This document shows, piece by piece, positions 1 through 9,071 of a stretch of 64,000 nt of DNA (positions are counted from its first letter, which is position 1; the number at the start of each line of letters is the position of its first letter). The notes under the pieces were generated by a model, which saw only the letters and a program-made list of their open reading frames with translations, was not told where the DNA came from and did not search any database. This stretch comes from Halomonas sp. LR3S48 (GTDB lineage Bacteria > Pseudomonadota > Gammaproteobacteria > Pseudomonadales > Halomonadaceae), in contig NZ_CP107009.1 in the NCBI RefSeq assembly GCF_025725665.1, positions 4,278,001-4,342,000 on the forward strand, in the 5' to 3' direction. The translations under genes and the position numbers were made by a program.

Positions 1-316
1 TGCTCTGGGGCGAGACGTTGCTGCACACCAGCAGGAAATCGGTGCTGAGCTGCTCCATCAGGTCGAACTTGCGCTCGGCACGCTGAAAGTTGCGGCTACG
101 CTGTGGCTCGGGCATGGCCTCGAAGTCGCGAAACGGCTGGAAGGCGACGATGGCCAGACCCAGACGCTCGCAGAGCCGACGCACCTCCTCGGGTGAACCG
201 TCGAACGAGAGCAGGTCGTTCTCGAAGATCTCCACACCCTCGAAGCCCGCACGAGCGATCGCTTCCAGCTTGGTCCTGAGATCGCCGCTCAAGCAGACCG
301 TGGCAATGGCACGCAT
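1..316 (-). CDS. quiC: 3-dehydroshikimate dehydratase-like TIM barrel (N-terminal part, cut by window edge)
   Basis: Reading leftward from an ATG at 316, the frame stays open to base 1 and gives about 105 residues. It begins MRAIATVCLSGDLRTKLEAI and continues with a stretch around GFEGVEIFENDLL. That N-terminal pattern is typical of the sugar-phosphate-isomerase-like (AP endonuclease 2 fold) family containing 3-dehydroshikimate dehydratase (QuiC/AsbF), which makes protocatechuate from dehydroshikimate in quinate/shikimate catabolism. Another in-frame ATG at 322 could be the start; both lie behind a GGGAGGGG purine stretch. The gene diverges from tctC across a 432-bp regulatory region, which suggests co-regulation. 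The C-terminus is outside the window, so a fused HPPD-like domain, known in some bacterial homologues, cannot be checked. Other xylose-isomerase-like enzymes are possible. Confidence 0.7.
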   Translation of the reverse strand, partial: MRAIATVCLSGDLRTKLEAIARAGFEGVEIFENDLLSFDGSPEEVRRLCERLGLAIVAFQPFRDFEAMPEPQRSRNFQRAERKFDLMEQLSTDFLLVCSNVSPQS

Positions 317-421
317 CCTCATCCCCTCCCGGCCCCTATCACCTGACAGCGATGAGCAGCCTTCTTGTTCGTTCAAGATTCCATCGTCCCGCCTCGCGCA
401 GAACTGGAACACGGTTTCGAT

Positions 422-447
422 GTTCGCATGACGGCCTTAAGTTCGCA
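422..447 (+). repeat. Paired GTTCGCA direct repeats, operator-like (pair 1)
   Basis: GTTCGCA occurs at 422-428 and again at 441-447, a start-to-start distance of 19 bp, close to two helical turns. The same motif recurs with the same spacing at 638/657. GTTCG-type half-sites are known for IclR-family regulators of aromatic acid catabolism (PcaR/PcaU/PobR); assigning such a regulator here is inference. This pair lies on the dehydratase side of the divergent region, about 105-130 bp upstream of its start. Confidence 0.5.
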
Positions 448-610
448 ATATCTACGGCTCTCGTCGAGTTCCCATCGGGATGAGCCTTTCTTGGGCTTCG
501 AGGAATATCATAGAGGTGCACTTTGCCCTTGGCTCCCTTCTTTGCTTTTTGGCGCACCTGCGTTGGCAGCGCCATGTATTAAACCTTCGTCGCAGAAAAC
601 CCTCTGGGCA

Positions 611-639
611 TTGACAGTATTGGAAGGGAGTTCTAGTGT
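611..639 (+). promoter_or_regulatory. Candidate tctC promoter
   Basis: A perfect -35 hexamer TTGACA at 611-616 is followed after 17 bp by TAGTGT at 634-639, a weak -10. The weak -10 overlaps the first GTTCGCA element at 638, so a protein bound there could control initiation. tctC starts about 110 bp downstream. Confidence 0.4.
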
Positions 640-671
640 TCGCAAAAAGCACTATCGTTCGCAAAGCGAAC
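638..671. promoter_or_regulatory. Operator-like repeats and palindrome upstream of tctC (pair 2)
   Basis: GTTCGCA at 638-644 and 657-663 repeat the 19-bp spacing seen at 422/441. The second copy is half of the perfect palindrome GTTCGCAAAGCGAAC at 657-671. The block overlaps and follows the candidate tctC -10. It is likely a regulator-binding site shared with the divergent dehydratase gene. Confidence 0.55.
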
Positions 672-748
672 ACAAGTTCACTCCTGCCAAGACAGGAAGC
701 GTCATCGGTCGACATAACAACCAATCACAACACCCCCCGGAGGATTCC

Positions 749-1756
749 ATGTTCAAACCACTTCTCACATCCCTGACCGTTATCCTCGGCTCGCTGGCCA
801 TGGTCGGCAGCGCGCTCGCCGACTATCCGGAGCGCAACATTCAAGGCACCATCCAGTGGGGCGCAGGTGGCGCCACCGATAACGTCGCCCGCAGCCTCAC
901 GCCCCATGTCGAGGAGATCCTGGATACCACCATCGTGCTGACCAACCGCCCTGGCGGCACCGGCGTGATCGGCATGAACCATGTCATGCAACAGCGCCCC
1001 GACGGCTACAACCTGCTGATCGGCGCCGAGAACCCGCAGCTCTATCCGCTGATGGGGCTGGCCGACTTCACCTACGACGACATGCATACCGTCAACATCA
1101 TCGGCCAGGGCCTGGTGGTGATCGCGGCTCCGGCGGATAGTCCCTTCGACAGCTTCGCCGACCTGCTCGAGCATGCCCAGCAGAACCCGAACGAGCTGCG
1201 CATGGGCGGCACCGGCGCCGGCGGCCTGCCAAGCACCGTACACGCCATGATCAATGCCGTGGACGAACTCGACGTGCGAACCGTCACCTTTGGTGGCGAT
1301 GGCCCCGGTATCACCGCCATGCTGGGCGGCCACATCGACTTCATGCCGCTGAGCCTGGCCGCCGCCGGCGAACAGATTCGTGGCGGCAAGATGAAGGGGC
1401 TGGCCGTGCTCACCACAGAGGAGATCGAATTGCTGCCAGGCGTACCGCCGATCACCGAGGCGCTGCCCGACATCGAGGCCTTCCTGCCGTGGGGGCCGTT
1501 CTGGGGCGTCTTCGTCCATCAGGACACTCCGGACGATATCAAGGCCATCCTGGAAGACGCCTATGAGCAGGCCGTTGCCGAGGAGGAGTTCGTCGAATTC
1601 CTGCACAACTTCGGCGCCGAACCGCTGAACCTGCGCGGCGATGAAGCTCAGCAGTACCTGGACAGCTGGCAGTCGGTTACCGCCTGGTCCATGTTCGAAG
1701 CCGATGCCGAGACACTGAAAGCCACGCCTGAAGAGCTCGGCATTCCGCGTCCGTAA
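749..1756 (+). CDS. tctC: TctC-type periplasmic solute-binding protein of a tripartite tricarboxylate transporter
   Basis: The 335-residue product starts at an ATG preceded by GGAGG (about 739-743). It has a clear signal peptide (MFKPLLTSLTVILGSLAMVG, then an ALA-like cleavage site near residue 25). The mature part has the TctC/Bug fold hallmarks: a PGGTGVIG-like segment for ligand carboxylate contacts and a GGxGPG-type segment in the second lobe. It captures an organic acid in the periplasm for TctBA, encoded immediately downstream. The open frame runs far upstream of 749, but signal peptide and ribosome-binding site fix the start. The substrate cannot be read from sequence. The family covers citrate and also many aromatic and dicarboxylic acids, and the divergent dehydratase points to a hydroaromatic or aromatic acid. 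Confidence 0.9.
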   Translation: MFKPLLTSLTVILGSLAMVGSALADYPERNIQGTIQWGAGGATDNVARSLTPHVEEILDTTIVLTNRPGGTGVIGMNHVMQQRPDGYNLLIGAENPQLYPLMGLADFTYDDMHTVNIIGQGLVVIAAPADSPFDSFADLLEHAQQNPNELRMGGTGAGGLPSTVHAMINAVDELDVRTVTFGGDGPGITAMLGGHIDFMPLSLAAAGEQIRGGKMKGLAVLTTEEIELLPGVPPITEALPDIEAFLPWGPFWGVFVHQDTPDDIKAILEDAYEQAVAEEEFVEFLHNFGAEPLNLRGDEAQQYLDSWQSVTAWSMFEADAETLKATPEELGIPRP

Positions 1757-1807
1757 CCCATCTTCGCGGTGAAGGGGGTGGCAAAGCCTCCCCCTTGGAG
1801 TCTGTTG

Positions 1808-2284
1808 ATGAGCAAGAAAATCGAGCGCGTACAGGCGGGTGAAAAGGTCTTCGACTGGCTGCTTCTTCTGTTGAGTATCGGTGTACTGGTCGAGGCTTAC
1901 CGCATCGACGGTGGATTGAGGCTCAATTCGGCCGGCTCCTTCCCGGTGGGCCTGGCCCTGGTGATGCTGGCCTCGTCGCTGGCCATTCTGTTCAGCCACC
2001 GCTACAAGCGACGTGATGAGCAGATTGGTGGTGCCCGCCAAGAGTTACGCGCATTCTTTCACGAGCACTTCCAGCCCCATATCGTGGTCTTCTCCGTGGC
2101 CGCGGTGATCTATCTCGCGGCCATCGTCTGGGCAAGCTTCTACGTCAGTACCTCCATTTTCCTGGCAGCGATGTTCATCTACCTCCGCCAGGGCAAGGTC
2201 GTCAGCTCACTGCTCATTACCGCGGTGGCTCTTGTGATCATCTATGTCCTTTTCACCGTGGTCTTCCGCGTCTACCTTCCCTGA
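1808..2284 (+). CDS. tctB: TctB-type small membrane subunit
   Basis: This 158-residue protein has four predicted hydrophobic helices (about residues 17-35, 45-65, 95-115 and 133-153), the standard architecture of the small TctB subunit of TTT transporters. The start is the ATG at 1808, behind GGAG at about 1797-1800; the frame remains open upstream to 1769 without a better signal. It lies between tctC and tctA in the usual order, with a 15-bp gap to tctA. TctB is thought to assist the permease and coupling to the binding protein. Confidence 0.88.
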   Translation: MSKKIERVQAGEKVFDWLLLLLSIGVLVEAYRIDGGLRLNSAGSFPVGLALVMLASSLAILFSHRYKRRDEQIGGARQELRAFFHEHFQPHIVVFSVAAVIYLAAIVWASFYVSTSIFLAAMFIYLRQGKVVSSLLITAVALVIIYVLFTVVFRVYLP

Positions 2285-2299
2285 CCTTCGAGGCCTTCG

Positions 2300-3802
2300 A
2301 TGAGTGACACCCTTTCCTTCCTGCTCATGGCCTGGCTCGACCCGGGCCTGCTCGGCCTGACCGCCCTCGGCGTGCTGGCCGGCATCTATATCGGCGCCAT
2401 CCCCGGCCTCTCCGTGACCATGGCCGTGTCGATCCTGATCTCCTTCACCTTCTCCTGGGACATAAACAATGCCCTGGCGCTGATGGTCGGCATCTACGTG
2501 GGTGGCGTCTATGGTGGCTCGCGTACCGCCATCCTGCTCAACATCCCCGGCGCTCCCTCGGCGGTGACCACCGCCTTCGACGGCTACCCGCTCGCACAGC
2601 GCGGCGAGGCCGGCCGCGCCATCGGCCTGAGCACCGTGATGTCGGTGATCGGCGGACTGATCGGCGTCGCCGTACTCGCCGGCACCGCCCCTTATCTCTC
2701 CGACCTGGCCCTGCAGTTTGCGCCTCGCGATTACTTCCTGATCGCCGTTCTCGGCCTGCTGCTGGTCAGCTCGCTCTCCGGCAAGTCGCTGTCACGCGGT
2801 ATTTTCTCGGTGGCATTGGGCAGCGTCATTGGCCTGGTGGGCATGGACATGGTCACCGCCCAGCCGCGCCTCACCCTGGGGCAAATGGAGCTGCTCGGGG
2901 GCATTCACTATGTGGTGGTGATGATCGGCCTGTTTGGCGTGGCCGAGGCACTCTACCAACTGCACAACCTGGCCAAGGTGCCGATCAAGCAGAACGTCGA
3001 CAAGATCGTGCCGCCGCTGAACATGGTGCTGAAATTCCTGCCCCTCTCGATACGTACCGCGGTGATCGGCGTCATCGTCGGCGCACTACCCGGCACCGGT
3101 GGCGATATCGCTTCGCTCTTTGCCTACGATCACGCCAAGCGCACCGTCAAGAACCCCAGCCGCCCGTTCGGCGAAGGGGCCTACGAGGGCCTGGTGGCAC
3201 CGGAGACGGCCAACAATGCCGCGGTAGGCGGTGCCTATGTGCCGATGCTGACCTTGGGCATGCCCGGCGATGCGGTGACCGCCGTGATCATCGGTGCCCT
3301 GGTCATCCACGGGCTCAACCCCGGGCCCATGCTGATGATCGAAACCCCGTATATTTTCTGGTTCACCGTGGGCAACCTGGCACTGGCGAACATATTCCTG
3401 CTGATATTCGGGCTCACCGGCATCAAGATCTTCTCGAAGATCGTCGAGGTACCCAAGGCGGTGCTGATCCCGCTGATCCTGGTGCTCTGTGTCGTCGGTA
3501 CCTACTCCATCAACAGCAACATGATGGAGGTCTACTGGATGCTCGGCTTCGGCATCCTCGGCTACTGGCTCAAGGTATTCGGCTTCCAGATGGGCCCGAT
3601 CATCCTCGGCGTCATCTTGGGCCCGCTGCTCGACGAGTCCTATCGCCAGGCAATGTCCTCGGTAGGCGACCGTGGCGGGGATTTCCTGCTGGCCCTGGTC
3701 ACCAACCCGCTGTCCCTGGTGTTGACCAGCGTGATTACACTGGTGCTGCTGAGCAATACCCCGCTCAAGGGCTGGGTGGCCAAACGCTTCAGCAGGGCCT
3801 GA
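2300..3802 (+). CDS. tctA: TctA-type large permease subunit
   Basis: The 500-residue polytopic protein is of normal TctA length (about 500). It contains the characteristic conserved GxxxGxxPGLS-like segment near residue 35 (IYIGAIPGLSVTMA) and the repeated GALPGTGGDIA-type segment near residue 260, reflecting the internal duplication of the family. An ETANNAA-type loop near residue 300 is also typical. It forms the ion-coupled translocation channel with TctB, fed by TctC. It is the last gene of the tctCBA unit; a hairpin follows at 3811-3834. Confidence 0.92.
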   Translation: MSDTLSFLLMAWLDPGLLGLTALGVLAGIYIGAIPGLSVTMAVSILISFTFSWDINNALALMVGIYVGGVYGGSRTAILLNIPGAPSAVTTAFDGYPLAQRGEAGRAIGLSTVMSVIGGLIGVAVLAGTAPYLSDLALQFAPRDYFLIAVLGLLLVSSLSGKSLSRGIFSVALGSVIGLVGMDMVTAQPRLTLGQMELLGGIHYVVVMIGLFGVAEALYQLHNLAKVPIKQNVDKIVPPLNMVLKFLPLSIRTAVIGVIVGALPGTGGDIASLFAYDHAKRTVKNPSRPFGEGAYEGLVAPETANNAAVGGAYVPMLTLGMPGDAVTAVIIGALVIHGLNPGPMLMIETPYIFWFTVGNLALANIFLLIFGLTGIKIFSKIVEVPKAVLIPLILVLCVVGTYSINSNMMEVYWMLGFGILGYWLKVFGFQMGPIILGVILGPLLDESYRQAMSSVGDRGGDFLLALVTNPLSLVLTSVITLVLLSNTPLKGWVAKRFSRA

Positions 3803-3810
3803 CGCACCCT

Positions 3811-3834
3811 GGCGCGGCCATGCCCGGTCGCGCC
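3811..3834 (+). terminator. Hairpin after tctA
   Basis: GGCGCGGCC at 3811-3819 can pair with GGTCGCGCC at 3826-3834 with one mismatch. No U-tract follows, so it may be a weak terminator or mRNA-stabilising structure between tctA and the HAD gene. Confidence 0.35.
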
Positions 3835-3869
3835 AACGGTGAAAAAAACCAAGGACAAAGGGGAGAAGT

Positions 3870-4526
3870 GTGATCGGTCCACCCCTTCACTATGCGCTGG
3901 TCTTCGACTTCGATGGTGTGGTGCTGGACTCGGCCACCCTCAAGCGTCAAGCCTTCGCCGATCTCTACGCCGAGGCGCCTGCCCCCCAGTACCAGGCCGT
4001 ATGCGCCTACCTGAACCGAAAGGGGGGTCAGCCACGCGAGGTCAAGTTTCGCCACATCGAGGCGCATATCTTTGGCCGCCAAGCCAGCGAAGCACGCATC
4101 CGGGAACTCTGTGCCCTCTTCAAGGCAAGCGTCGAGCAGCGCCTTTTGCAGGCCCCGGCCATTCCCGGCGCCGTGGAATTTCTCGCCCGCTGGGCCGGCA
4201 AGCGTCCGCTCTATCTGCTTTCGGCCACTCCCGAGGCCGAGCTGAAGGCCATCGTCGAGAAGCGCGAGCTCGCACGCTATTTCAGTGAGGTCGTCGGCTC
4301 GCCTCCCGACAAGGTCACCGGCTTGCGTAACCTCCTGGTTCGCTGCGGACATGCCGCACACGAAACGGTGATGATTGGCGATTCGTACAACGATTTTCGT
4401 GCCGCCCGCTCCAACGGCACCCGCTTCGTCGGCGTCACCGCCGACCCGGGCGCGTCCCCTTTCCCCGACGACACCATTACCGTCCGCGATTTGCACGGTC
4501 TGGAAGCCGCGTTGCAGGAACTCTGA
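3870..4526 (+). CDS. HAD-superfamily phosphatase
   Basis: The 218-residue protein shows the HAD motifs. Motif I is DFDGVVLDS near residue 14, with both nucleophile and acid/base aspartates. Motif II is LLSATPE near residue 117, and motif III/IV is GDSYNDFRAA near residue 170. The alpha-helical cap between motifs I and II places it with the beta-phosphoglucomutase/phosphoglycolate phosphatase-like group. The GTG start at 3870 follows GGGGAG closely. It lies 67 bp after tctA on the same strand and may be cotranscribed. The substrate is unknown. It converges on napC. Confidence 0.8.
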   Translation: MIGPPLHYALVFDFDGVVLDSATLKRQAFADLYAEAPAPQYQAVCAYLNRKGGQPREVKFRHIEAHIFGRQASEARIRELCALFKASVEQRLLQAPAIPGAVEFLARWAGKRPLYLLSATPEAELKAIVEKRELARYFSEVVGSPPDKVTGLRNLLVRCGHAAHETVMIGDSYNDFRAARSNGTRFVGVTADPGASPFPDDTITVRDLHGLEAALQEL

Positions 4527-4596
4527 CCAGGAAAGCCCGAGTCATTACTCTTGCCGTTCTACCTCCTGCCCCCTCTGCCCTGGCTCTATCGTCGCT

Positions 4597-5199
4597 TCAT
4601 TCCCAACCTTCGACGCCCGCCATGTCGGGCAGCTCATGGGCGATCCCCTTGTGACAGGTGATGCAGGTATCGTCGCCGTCGATCAACCCGCGCCGATGCG
4701 CCGCGGCCGCCCTGGGACTTTGCCGGGTAAAGTCCATGGCACCCTCGTCGTGGCAGTTGCGGCACTCCAGCGAATCGTTGGCCTCGAAGCGACGCCACTC
4801 GCGCGAGGCCATCTCCAGGCGATGATCGAGGAACTTCTCGCGGGTATTGATGGTGCCGAAGATCTTGCCCCAGACCTCCTTCGAGGCCTGCATCTTGCGC
4901 GCGATCTTGTCGGTCCAGTCGTGCGGCACGTGGCAGTCCGAGCAGACCGCCCTCACCCCCGAGCGGTTGGTGAAGTGAATTGTCGGCTGGATCTCTTCGT
5001 AGACGTTGGCGCGCATCTCGTGGCAACTGATGCAGAACCGCTCGGTGTTGGTCGCCTCCATGGCGGTGTTGAAACCGCCCCAGAACAGCACCCCGCCGAT
5101 GAAGCCCCCCACGGTGAGAAACCCCAGGCTGAAGTAGCCGCTGGGCGAGTTGAAGACGCGCCAGAAGACCGAGAGCAGGTTCTTGATACGTTTGATCAT
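4597..5199 (-). CDS. napC: NapC tetraheme quinol dehydrogenase
   Basis: The 200-residue protein starts at the ATG at 5199; the longer upstream frame lacks family similarity. A single N-terminal membrane anchor (about residues 17-40) is followed by a periplasmic domain with four CXXCH heme sites: CISCH, CSDCH, CRNCH and CITCH. This matches NapC/NirT quinol dehydrogenases, which oxidise membrane quinol and pass electrons to NapB. It is the last gene of napEFDABC and sits 10 bp after napB. With NapGH absent, NapC is the only visible quinol route to NapAB here. Confidence 0.95.
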   Translation of the reverse strand: MIKRIKNLLSVFWRVFNSPSGYFSLGFLTVGGFIGGVLFWGGFNTAMEATNTERFCISCHEMRANVYEEIQPTIHFTNRSGVRAVCSDCHVPHDWTDKIARKMQASKEVWGKIFGTINTREKFLDHRLEMASREWRRFEANDSLECRNCHDEGAMDFTRQSPRAAAAHRRGLIDGDDTCITCHKGIAHELPDMAGVEGWE

Positions 5200-5209
5200 G
5201 CAGCGGACC

Positions 5210-5668
5210 TCACTCTTCCGTCTCGCGTGGCTGGCGGAGGATTTCGGCGATATCGACGAAGCGGTTCTCGACCGCCAGCGGCGCATCCGTCTGCGGCACG
5301 TGGCACTGGTTGCAGAAGTAGCGCCGCGGCGAGAGTTCGGCGAGGAAGTTGCCGTCGCGGTCCATGTAGTGGGTCACGCTGATCATCGGCGCCTGGGTGT
5401 CGCCGACCCGCTGGCGGCTGTGGCAGCTCATGCAGCGGTTGGCGTTGAGATCGACCTGATAGTTGTCGATCTTGTGCGGGATGGTCGGCGGCTGCATCGG
5501 GTAGGCCCGAATGCGACGGCGATCATGGTTCTCGACGTTGTAGAGCGGCTCGGGAGTGCGCTCCTCGAGCAGCGGCACGTGGCCGCGCAGGGCATCGAGC
5601 TCGCCCTCCTGGGCGAGCACTCCCAGGCTGATTCCCAAAATGGCGACGGCAGTAGCAATCATTCGCAT
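5210..5668 (-). CDS. napB: NapB diheme cytochrome c subunit
   Basis: The 152-residue protein has a signal peptide ([19 protein letters not shown]) and two CXXCH heme-attachment sites (CMSCH, CNQCH) with distal histidines, as expected for the small electron-transfer subunit of periplasmic nitrate reductase. The start at 5668 gives a proper signal sequence; the frame remains open upstream to 5749 inside napA without support. It lies 13 bp after the napA stop and accepts electrons from NapC for NapA. Confidence 0.94.
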   Translation of the reverse strand: MRMIATAVAILGISLGVLAQEGELDALRGHVPLLEERTPEPLYNVENHDRRRIRAYPMQPPTIPHKIDNYQVDLNANRCMSCHSRQRVGDTQAPMISVTHYMDRDGNFLAELSPRRYFCNQCHVPQTDAPLAVENRFVDIAEILRQPRETEE

Positions 5669-5681
5669 CGTGCTTCCCTCC

Positions 5682-8177
5682 CTAGACCGGTTCGATCCGG
5701 CAGGCGCACTTCTTGAAGTCCGTCTGCTTGGAGATGGGATCGGTGGCATCCAGCGTGACCTTGTTGATCAGCTGACTGGCGTCGAACCAGGGCACGAACA
5801 CCAGCCCCCTGGGCATGCGGTTGCGCCCGCGCGTCTCGACGCGGGAATTCATCTCGCCGCGTGGGCTGATGATGCGCACCTCGCTGCCGCGGCGCACGCC
5901 GAGTTGGCGCGCGTCCTCGGGATGCAGGTAAACCACCGCCTGGGGAAAGGCGCGATGCAGCTCGGGCACGCGTCGGGTCATCGAACCGGAGTGCCAATGC
6001 TCAAGCACCCGACCGGTGACCAGCCACAGCGGGTACTCCTCGTCGGGCGACTCGGCGGGCGGCTCGTAGGGCACGGCGTAGATGACGGCGCGGCCGTCCT
6101 TGTGGCCGTAGAACTGGAAGTCGCGTCCCTCCTCCACGTAAGGGTCGTACTCGCCGTTGTAGCGCCAGCGCGTCTCCTCGCCGTCGACCACCGGCCAGCG
6201 CAGCCCGCGCTCCTGGTGATAGCGTTCGAACGGGGCCAGGTCGTGGGCCTTGCCGCGGGTGAACTTGGCATACTCCTCGAACAGCCCCTTCTGCACGTAG
6301 AAGCCGAAGTGGCGGGCCTCGTCGTTGTCGTACTCCTCGTCGAGCTCGTCGAGGCCGAAGGCGTCCACCTGGCCGTTGCGGAACAGTACCTCGAACATCG
6401 ACTTGCCGCGGTACTCCGGGTTGGCCTCCAGCATCTCCTCCGGCCACACCTCCTCGATCTGGAAGCGCTTGGAGAACTCCATCATCTGCCACAGGTCGGA
6501 GCGCGCCTCGCCGGGCGCCTTGACCAACTGGTGCCAGAACTGGGTGCGCCGCTCGGCATTGCCGTAGGCGCCTTCCTTCTCGACCCACATCGCCGCCGGC
6601 AGGATCAGGTCGGCCAGCTCGGCGGTCACGGTGGGGTAGGCGTCGGAGACGACGATGAAGTTGTCGGGGTTGCGATAACCGGGATAGGTCTCCTCGACCA
6701 GGTTGGCCGCCGCCTGGACGTTGTTGTTGCACTGTACCCAGTAGACGTTGATATCGCCGTCCTTGAGCATGCGGTTCTGCAGCACGGCATGCGCGCCGGG
6801 CTTCTCCTGGATGGTGCCCTCCGGCACCTTCCAGGCATTCTCGGCGAAGCGGCGGTGGTCGGGATTGGTCACCACCATGTCGGCCGGCAAACGATGGGAG
6901 AAGGTACCGACCTCGCGCGCGGTGCCGCAGGCCGAGGGCTGGCCGGTCAGCGAGAAGGGACTGTTGCCCGGGGTGGAGATCTTGCCGGTCAGCAGGTGGA
7001 TGTTGTAGATCATGTTGTTCGCCCAGACCCCGCGGGTGTGCTGGTTGAAGCCCATGGTCCAGAACGACATCACCTTGGTGTCAGGGTCGGCATAGAGTTC
7101 GGCCAACTGGTCGAGCTGGCGCTGGGGCACGCCGGAGAGCTCGCTGACCGTCTGGGCATCGTACTGCTGCAGGAATTCCCGATAGCGCTCGAAGTCGATG
7201 TCGCGGGCGCCGCCGCTGTCAGCGGCATTCTCGGCCGCCAGCTCCAGGCGATGCTCGGGGCGCAGTCCATAGCCGATGTCGACGTTGCCTTCCATGAAGC
7301 GCACGTGCTCGTTGACGAAGTCCCAGTTCACCCGGTCGTTCTCGATGATGTAGCGCTGGATATAGTTGAGGATCGCCAGGTCGGCCTGGGGCGTGAAAAT
7401 GATCGGCTGGTCGGCCAGTTCGAAGGAGCGGTGCTCGAAGGTGGAGAGTACCGCCACCTTGACGTGCGGCGCCGAGAGCCGGCGGTCGGTCACCCGGGTC
7501 CACAGGATGGGGTGCATCTCGGCCATGTTGGAGCCCCACAGCACGAAGGCATCCGCCGCCTCGATGTCGTCGTAGCAGCCCATCGGCTCGTCCATGCCGA
7601 AGGTGCGCATGAAGCCGAATACCGCAGAGGCCATGCAGTGGCGCGCATTGGGGTCGATGTGATTGGAGCGGAAACCGGCCTTCATCAGCTTGTTGGCGGC
7701 GTAGCCCTCCCACACCGTCCACTGGCCGGAGCCGAACATGCCGATGCCCTGCGGGCCCTTCTCGCGCAGCACCGCCTTGTACTTGTCGGCCATGACGTCG
7801 AAGGCCTCGTCCCAGCTCACCGGAGTGAATTCGCCTTCCTTGTCGTAGACGCCGCCACGCTTGCGCAGCAGCGGCTGGGTGAGGCGGTCCTCGCCGTACA
7901 TGATCTTCGAGAGGAAGTAGCCCTTGATGCAGTTGACGCCGCGATTGACCGGCGAATTGATGTCGGCGTGGGTGGCGACCACCTGGTTGTCGCGCGTCGC
8001 CACGTTGACCCCGCAGCCCACGCCACAGAAGCGGCACGGCGCCTTCGACCACTTCAGCTGCGATTGGCTGGCGTCGGTGACCACGTTTTGCGCCTGGGCC
8101 GTTGCGCTGATCCCTGCCGCCGCGGTGGCTGTCGTCGCCGCCGTGGCCTTGATGAAGTCACGTCGCGTCAGCGTCAT
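5682..8177 (-). CDS. napA: NapA periplasmic nitrate reductase catalytic subunit
   Basis: The 831-residue protein has a twin-arginine signal (RRDFIK at residues 5-10), so the folded cofactor-loaded enzyme is exported by Tat. A 4Fe-4S site follows the pattern C48-x2-C51-x3-C55 with C83. A molybdenum-ligand cysteine sits in the ARHCMASA segment, and a molybdopterin-dinucleotide-binding C-terminal domain is present. Length matches NapA (about 830). It reduces nitrate to nitrite in the periplasm using electrons from NapB. Its start overlaps the end of napD by 20 bp, implying translational coupling to its chaperone. Confidence 0.97.
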   Translation of the reverse strand: MTLTRRDFIKATAATTATAAAGISATAQAQNVVTDASQSQLKWSKAPCRFCGVGCGVNVATRDNQVVATHADINSPVNRGVNCIKGYFLSKIMYGEDRLTQPLLRKRGGVYDKEGEFTPVSWDEAFDVMADKYKAVLREKGPQGIGMFGSGQWTVWEGYAANKLMKAGFRSNHIDPNARHCMASAVFGFMRTFGMDEPMGCYDDIEAADAFVLWGSNMAEMHPILWTRVTDRRLSAPHVKVAVLSTFEHRSFELADQPIIFTPQADLAILNYIQRYIIENDRVNWDFVNEHVRFMEGNVDIGYGLRPEHRLELAAENAADSGGARDIDFERYREFLQQYDAQTVSELSGVPQRQLDQLAELYADPDTKVMSFWTMGFNQHTRGVWANNMIYNIHLLTGKISTPGNSPFSLTGQPSACGTAREVGTFSHRLPADMVVTNPDHRRFAENAWKVPEGTIQEKPGAHAVLQNRMLKDGDINVYWVQCNNNVQAAANLVEETYPGYRNPDNFIVVSDAYPTVTAELADLILPAAMWVEKEGAYGNAERRTQFWHQLVKAPGEARSDLWQMMEFSKRFQIEEVWPEEMLEANPEYRGKSMFEVLFRNGQVDAFGLDELDEEYDNDEARHFGFYVQKGLFEEYAKFTRGKAHDLAPFERYHQERGLRWPVVDGEETRWRYNGEYDPYVEEGRDFQFYGHKDGRAVIYAVPYEPPAESPDEEYPLWLVTGRVLEHWHSGSMTRRVPELHRAFPQAVVYLHPEDARQLGVRRGSEVRIISPRGEMNSRVETRGRNRMPRGLVFVPWFDASQLINKVTLDATDPISKQTDFKKCACRIEPV

Positions 8178-8454
8178 TACTCATCTCCTCCATCTCCCTG
8201 TCCAGTTCCGCAGCACTTTCCGCATGGTGATACACCAGGCTCACCGACAGCACGCCGGGCGCTCGCTGAAGCCCTTCGATGAATTCCACGATCTCGCGCT
8301 GCCCCGCCGTCTCCAGCAGCAGCACCATCTTGCCGCACGGGTCCGTGGCGTGAACCTCGACGCCCGGGTGGGCCTGGCAGTGCCGTCTGGTCTCGTCTAT
8401 GCGCTCCGGCTGGAGCTGCACGACGAGGCTCGAAATATGCACCTGGGCGTTCAT
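8158..8454 (-). CDS. napD: NapD maturation chaperone
   Basis: The 98-residue protein is a NapD-family ferredoxin-fold chaperone, opening with [18 protein letters not shown], where the HISSLVV strand is characteristic. NapD binds the NapA twin-arginine signal peptide and delays export until the molybdenum cofactor is inserted. The gene overlaps napA by 20 bp and follows napF by 9 bp, in normal operon order. Confidence 0.9.
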   Translation of the reverse strand: MNAQVHISSLVVQLQPERIDETRRHCQAHPGVEVHATDPCGKMVLLLETAGQREIVEFIEGLQRAPGVLSVSLVYHHAESAAELDREMEEMSNDADAT

Positions 8455-8463
8455 GTCCCCTCC

Positions 8464-8988
8464 TCAAAGGCGGGTTGTATGCAGGCGGGTAGAATGGCCT
8501 GATTCCAGCAGACCGACCGCCACCGCCTGGGTGGGGCACACCGAAACACAGGCCCCGCAGCCGTTGCAGGCCGCGCTGTCGATCGTCGGCTCCGGCACGC
8601 GCCGGGCATTGAAGGCGAAGTGGATCGCACCGGCCTCGCAGCTCTCGCCGCAGCTACGGCAGTAGACGCCCTGCGGCCCCAGGCATGCCGAGCCGATAGC
8701 AGCGACGTGTCGCCACGGCGGTTCGCGCTCTGGGTCGCGAAAGACATCTTCCTCACAGGCCTCGACGCAGGCTCGACAGAAAGTACATTCGCCCAGTTGA
8801 AAATCGACCTGCGGAAAACCAGCTGCATCGCTCACGATGATGTCAGTTTCACAGGCCTGGAGGCAGTCGCCGCATTGGCTGCAATTCGCCAGGAATTCGG
8901 GCTCTTCACGGGCCCAAGGGGGGCGCAGCGCAGGGGAATATTCGAGGCGCCCCTTGAGCAGCGCTCGTCGCGAGGGATCCACTCCCAT
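8464..8988 (-). CDS. napF: NapF iron-sulfur accessory protein
   Basis: The start at ATG 8988 is chosen because GGAG sits 6 bp upstream (GGAGAAACAAATG); an in-frame ATG at 9030 has no such site. The 174-residue product has four clusters of ferredoxin-type cysteines (CSQCGDCLQAC, CTFCRACVEAC, CRSCGESC and CNGCGACVSVC), as in NapF. NapF is a cytoplasmic Fe-S protein that interacts with NapA before export. The 83-bp gap to napE is rich in T on the plus strand, giving an A-rich untranslated stretch in the mRNA. Confidence 0.9.
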   Translation of the reverse strand: MGVDPSRRALLKGRLEYSPALRPPWAREEPEFLANCSQCGDCLQACETDIIVSDAAGFPQVDFQLGECTFCRACVEACEEDVFRDPEREPPWRHVAAIGSACLGPQGVYCRSCGESCEAGAIHFAFNARRVPEPTIDSAACNGCGACVSVCPTQAVAVGLLESGHSTRLHTTRL

Positions 8989-9071
8989 TTGTTTCTCCAC
9001 GGTCTTTTTTATTTCATTCTTGTGTCGCAATTCTTCTTTCTTTCGTTCTGGCTAACCTACCTCTCGGCCCG

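Larger units (their letters stand above)
317..748. other. Divergent intergenic region, quiC-like / tctC
   Basis: This 432-bp stretch has no convincing gene and is less GC-rich than its surroundings. It separates the leftward dehydratase-like gene from rightward tctC. It holds four GTTCGCA elements in two pairs (422 and 441; 638 and 657), a perfect 15-bp palindrome at 657-671, and a TTGACA hexamer at 611-616. Open frames running through it are uninterrupted extensions of tctC or shadows without ribosome-binding sites. Confidence 0.7.

Noticed and set aside
725..2041. A 438-codon minus-strand frame across tctC and tctB
   Set aside because: Composition is typical of antisense shadows (Gln/His/Gly/Ala-rich), and tctC/tctB have signal peptide, membrane segments and ribosome-binding sites on the other strand.
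5556..8282. A 908-codon plus-strand open frame antisense to napA
   Set aside because: It mirrors napA codon by codon, has a low-complexity Val/Leu/His/Arg-rich product and no ribosome-binding site. It is a shadow of a high-GC gene. The same applies to long antisense frames opposite glnE, the TRAP permease, tmcA, pepD and polA.
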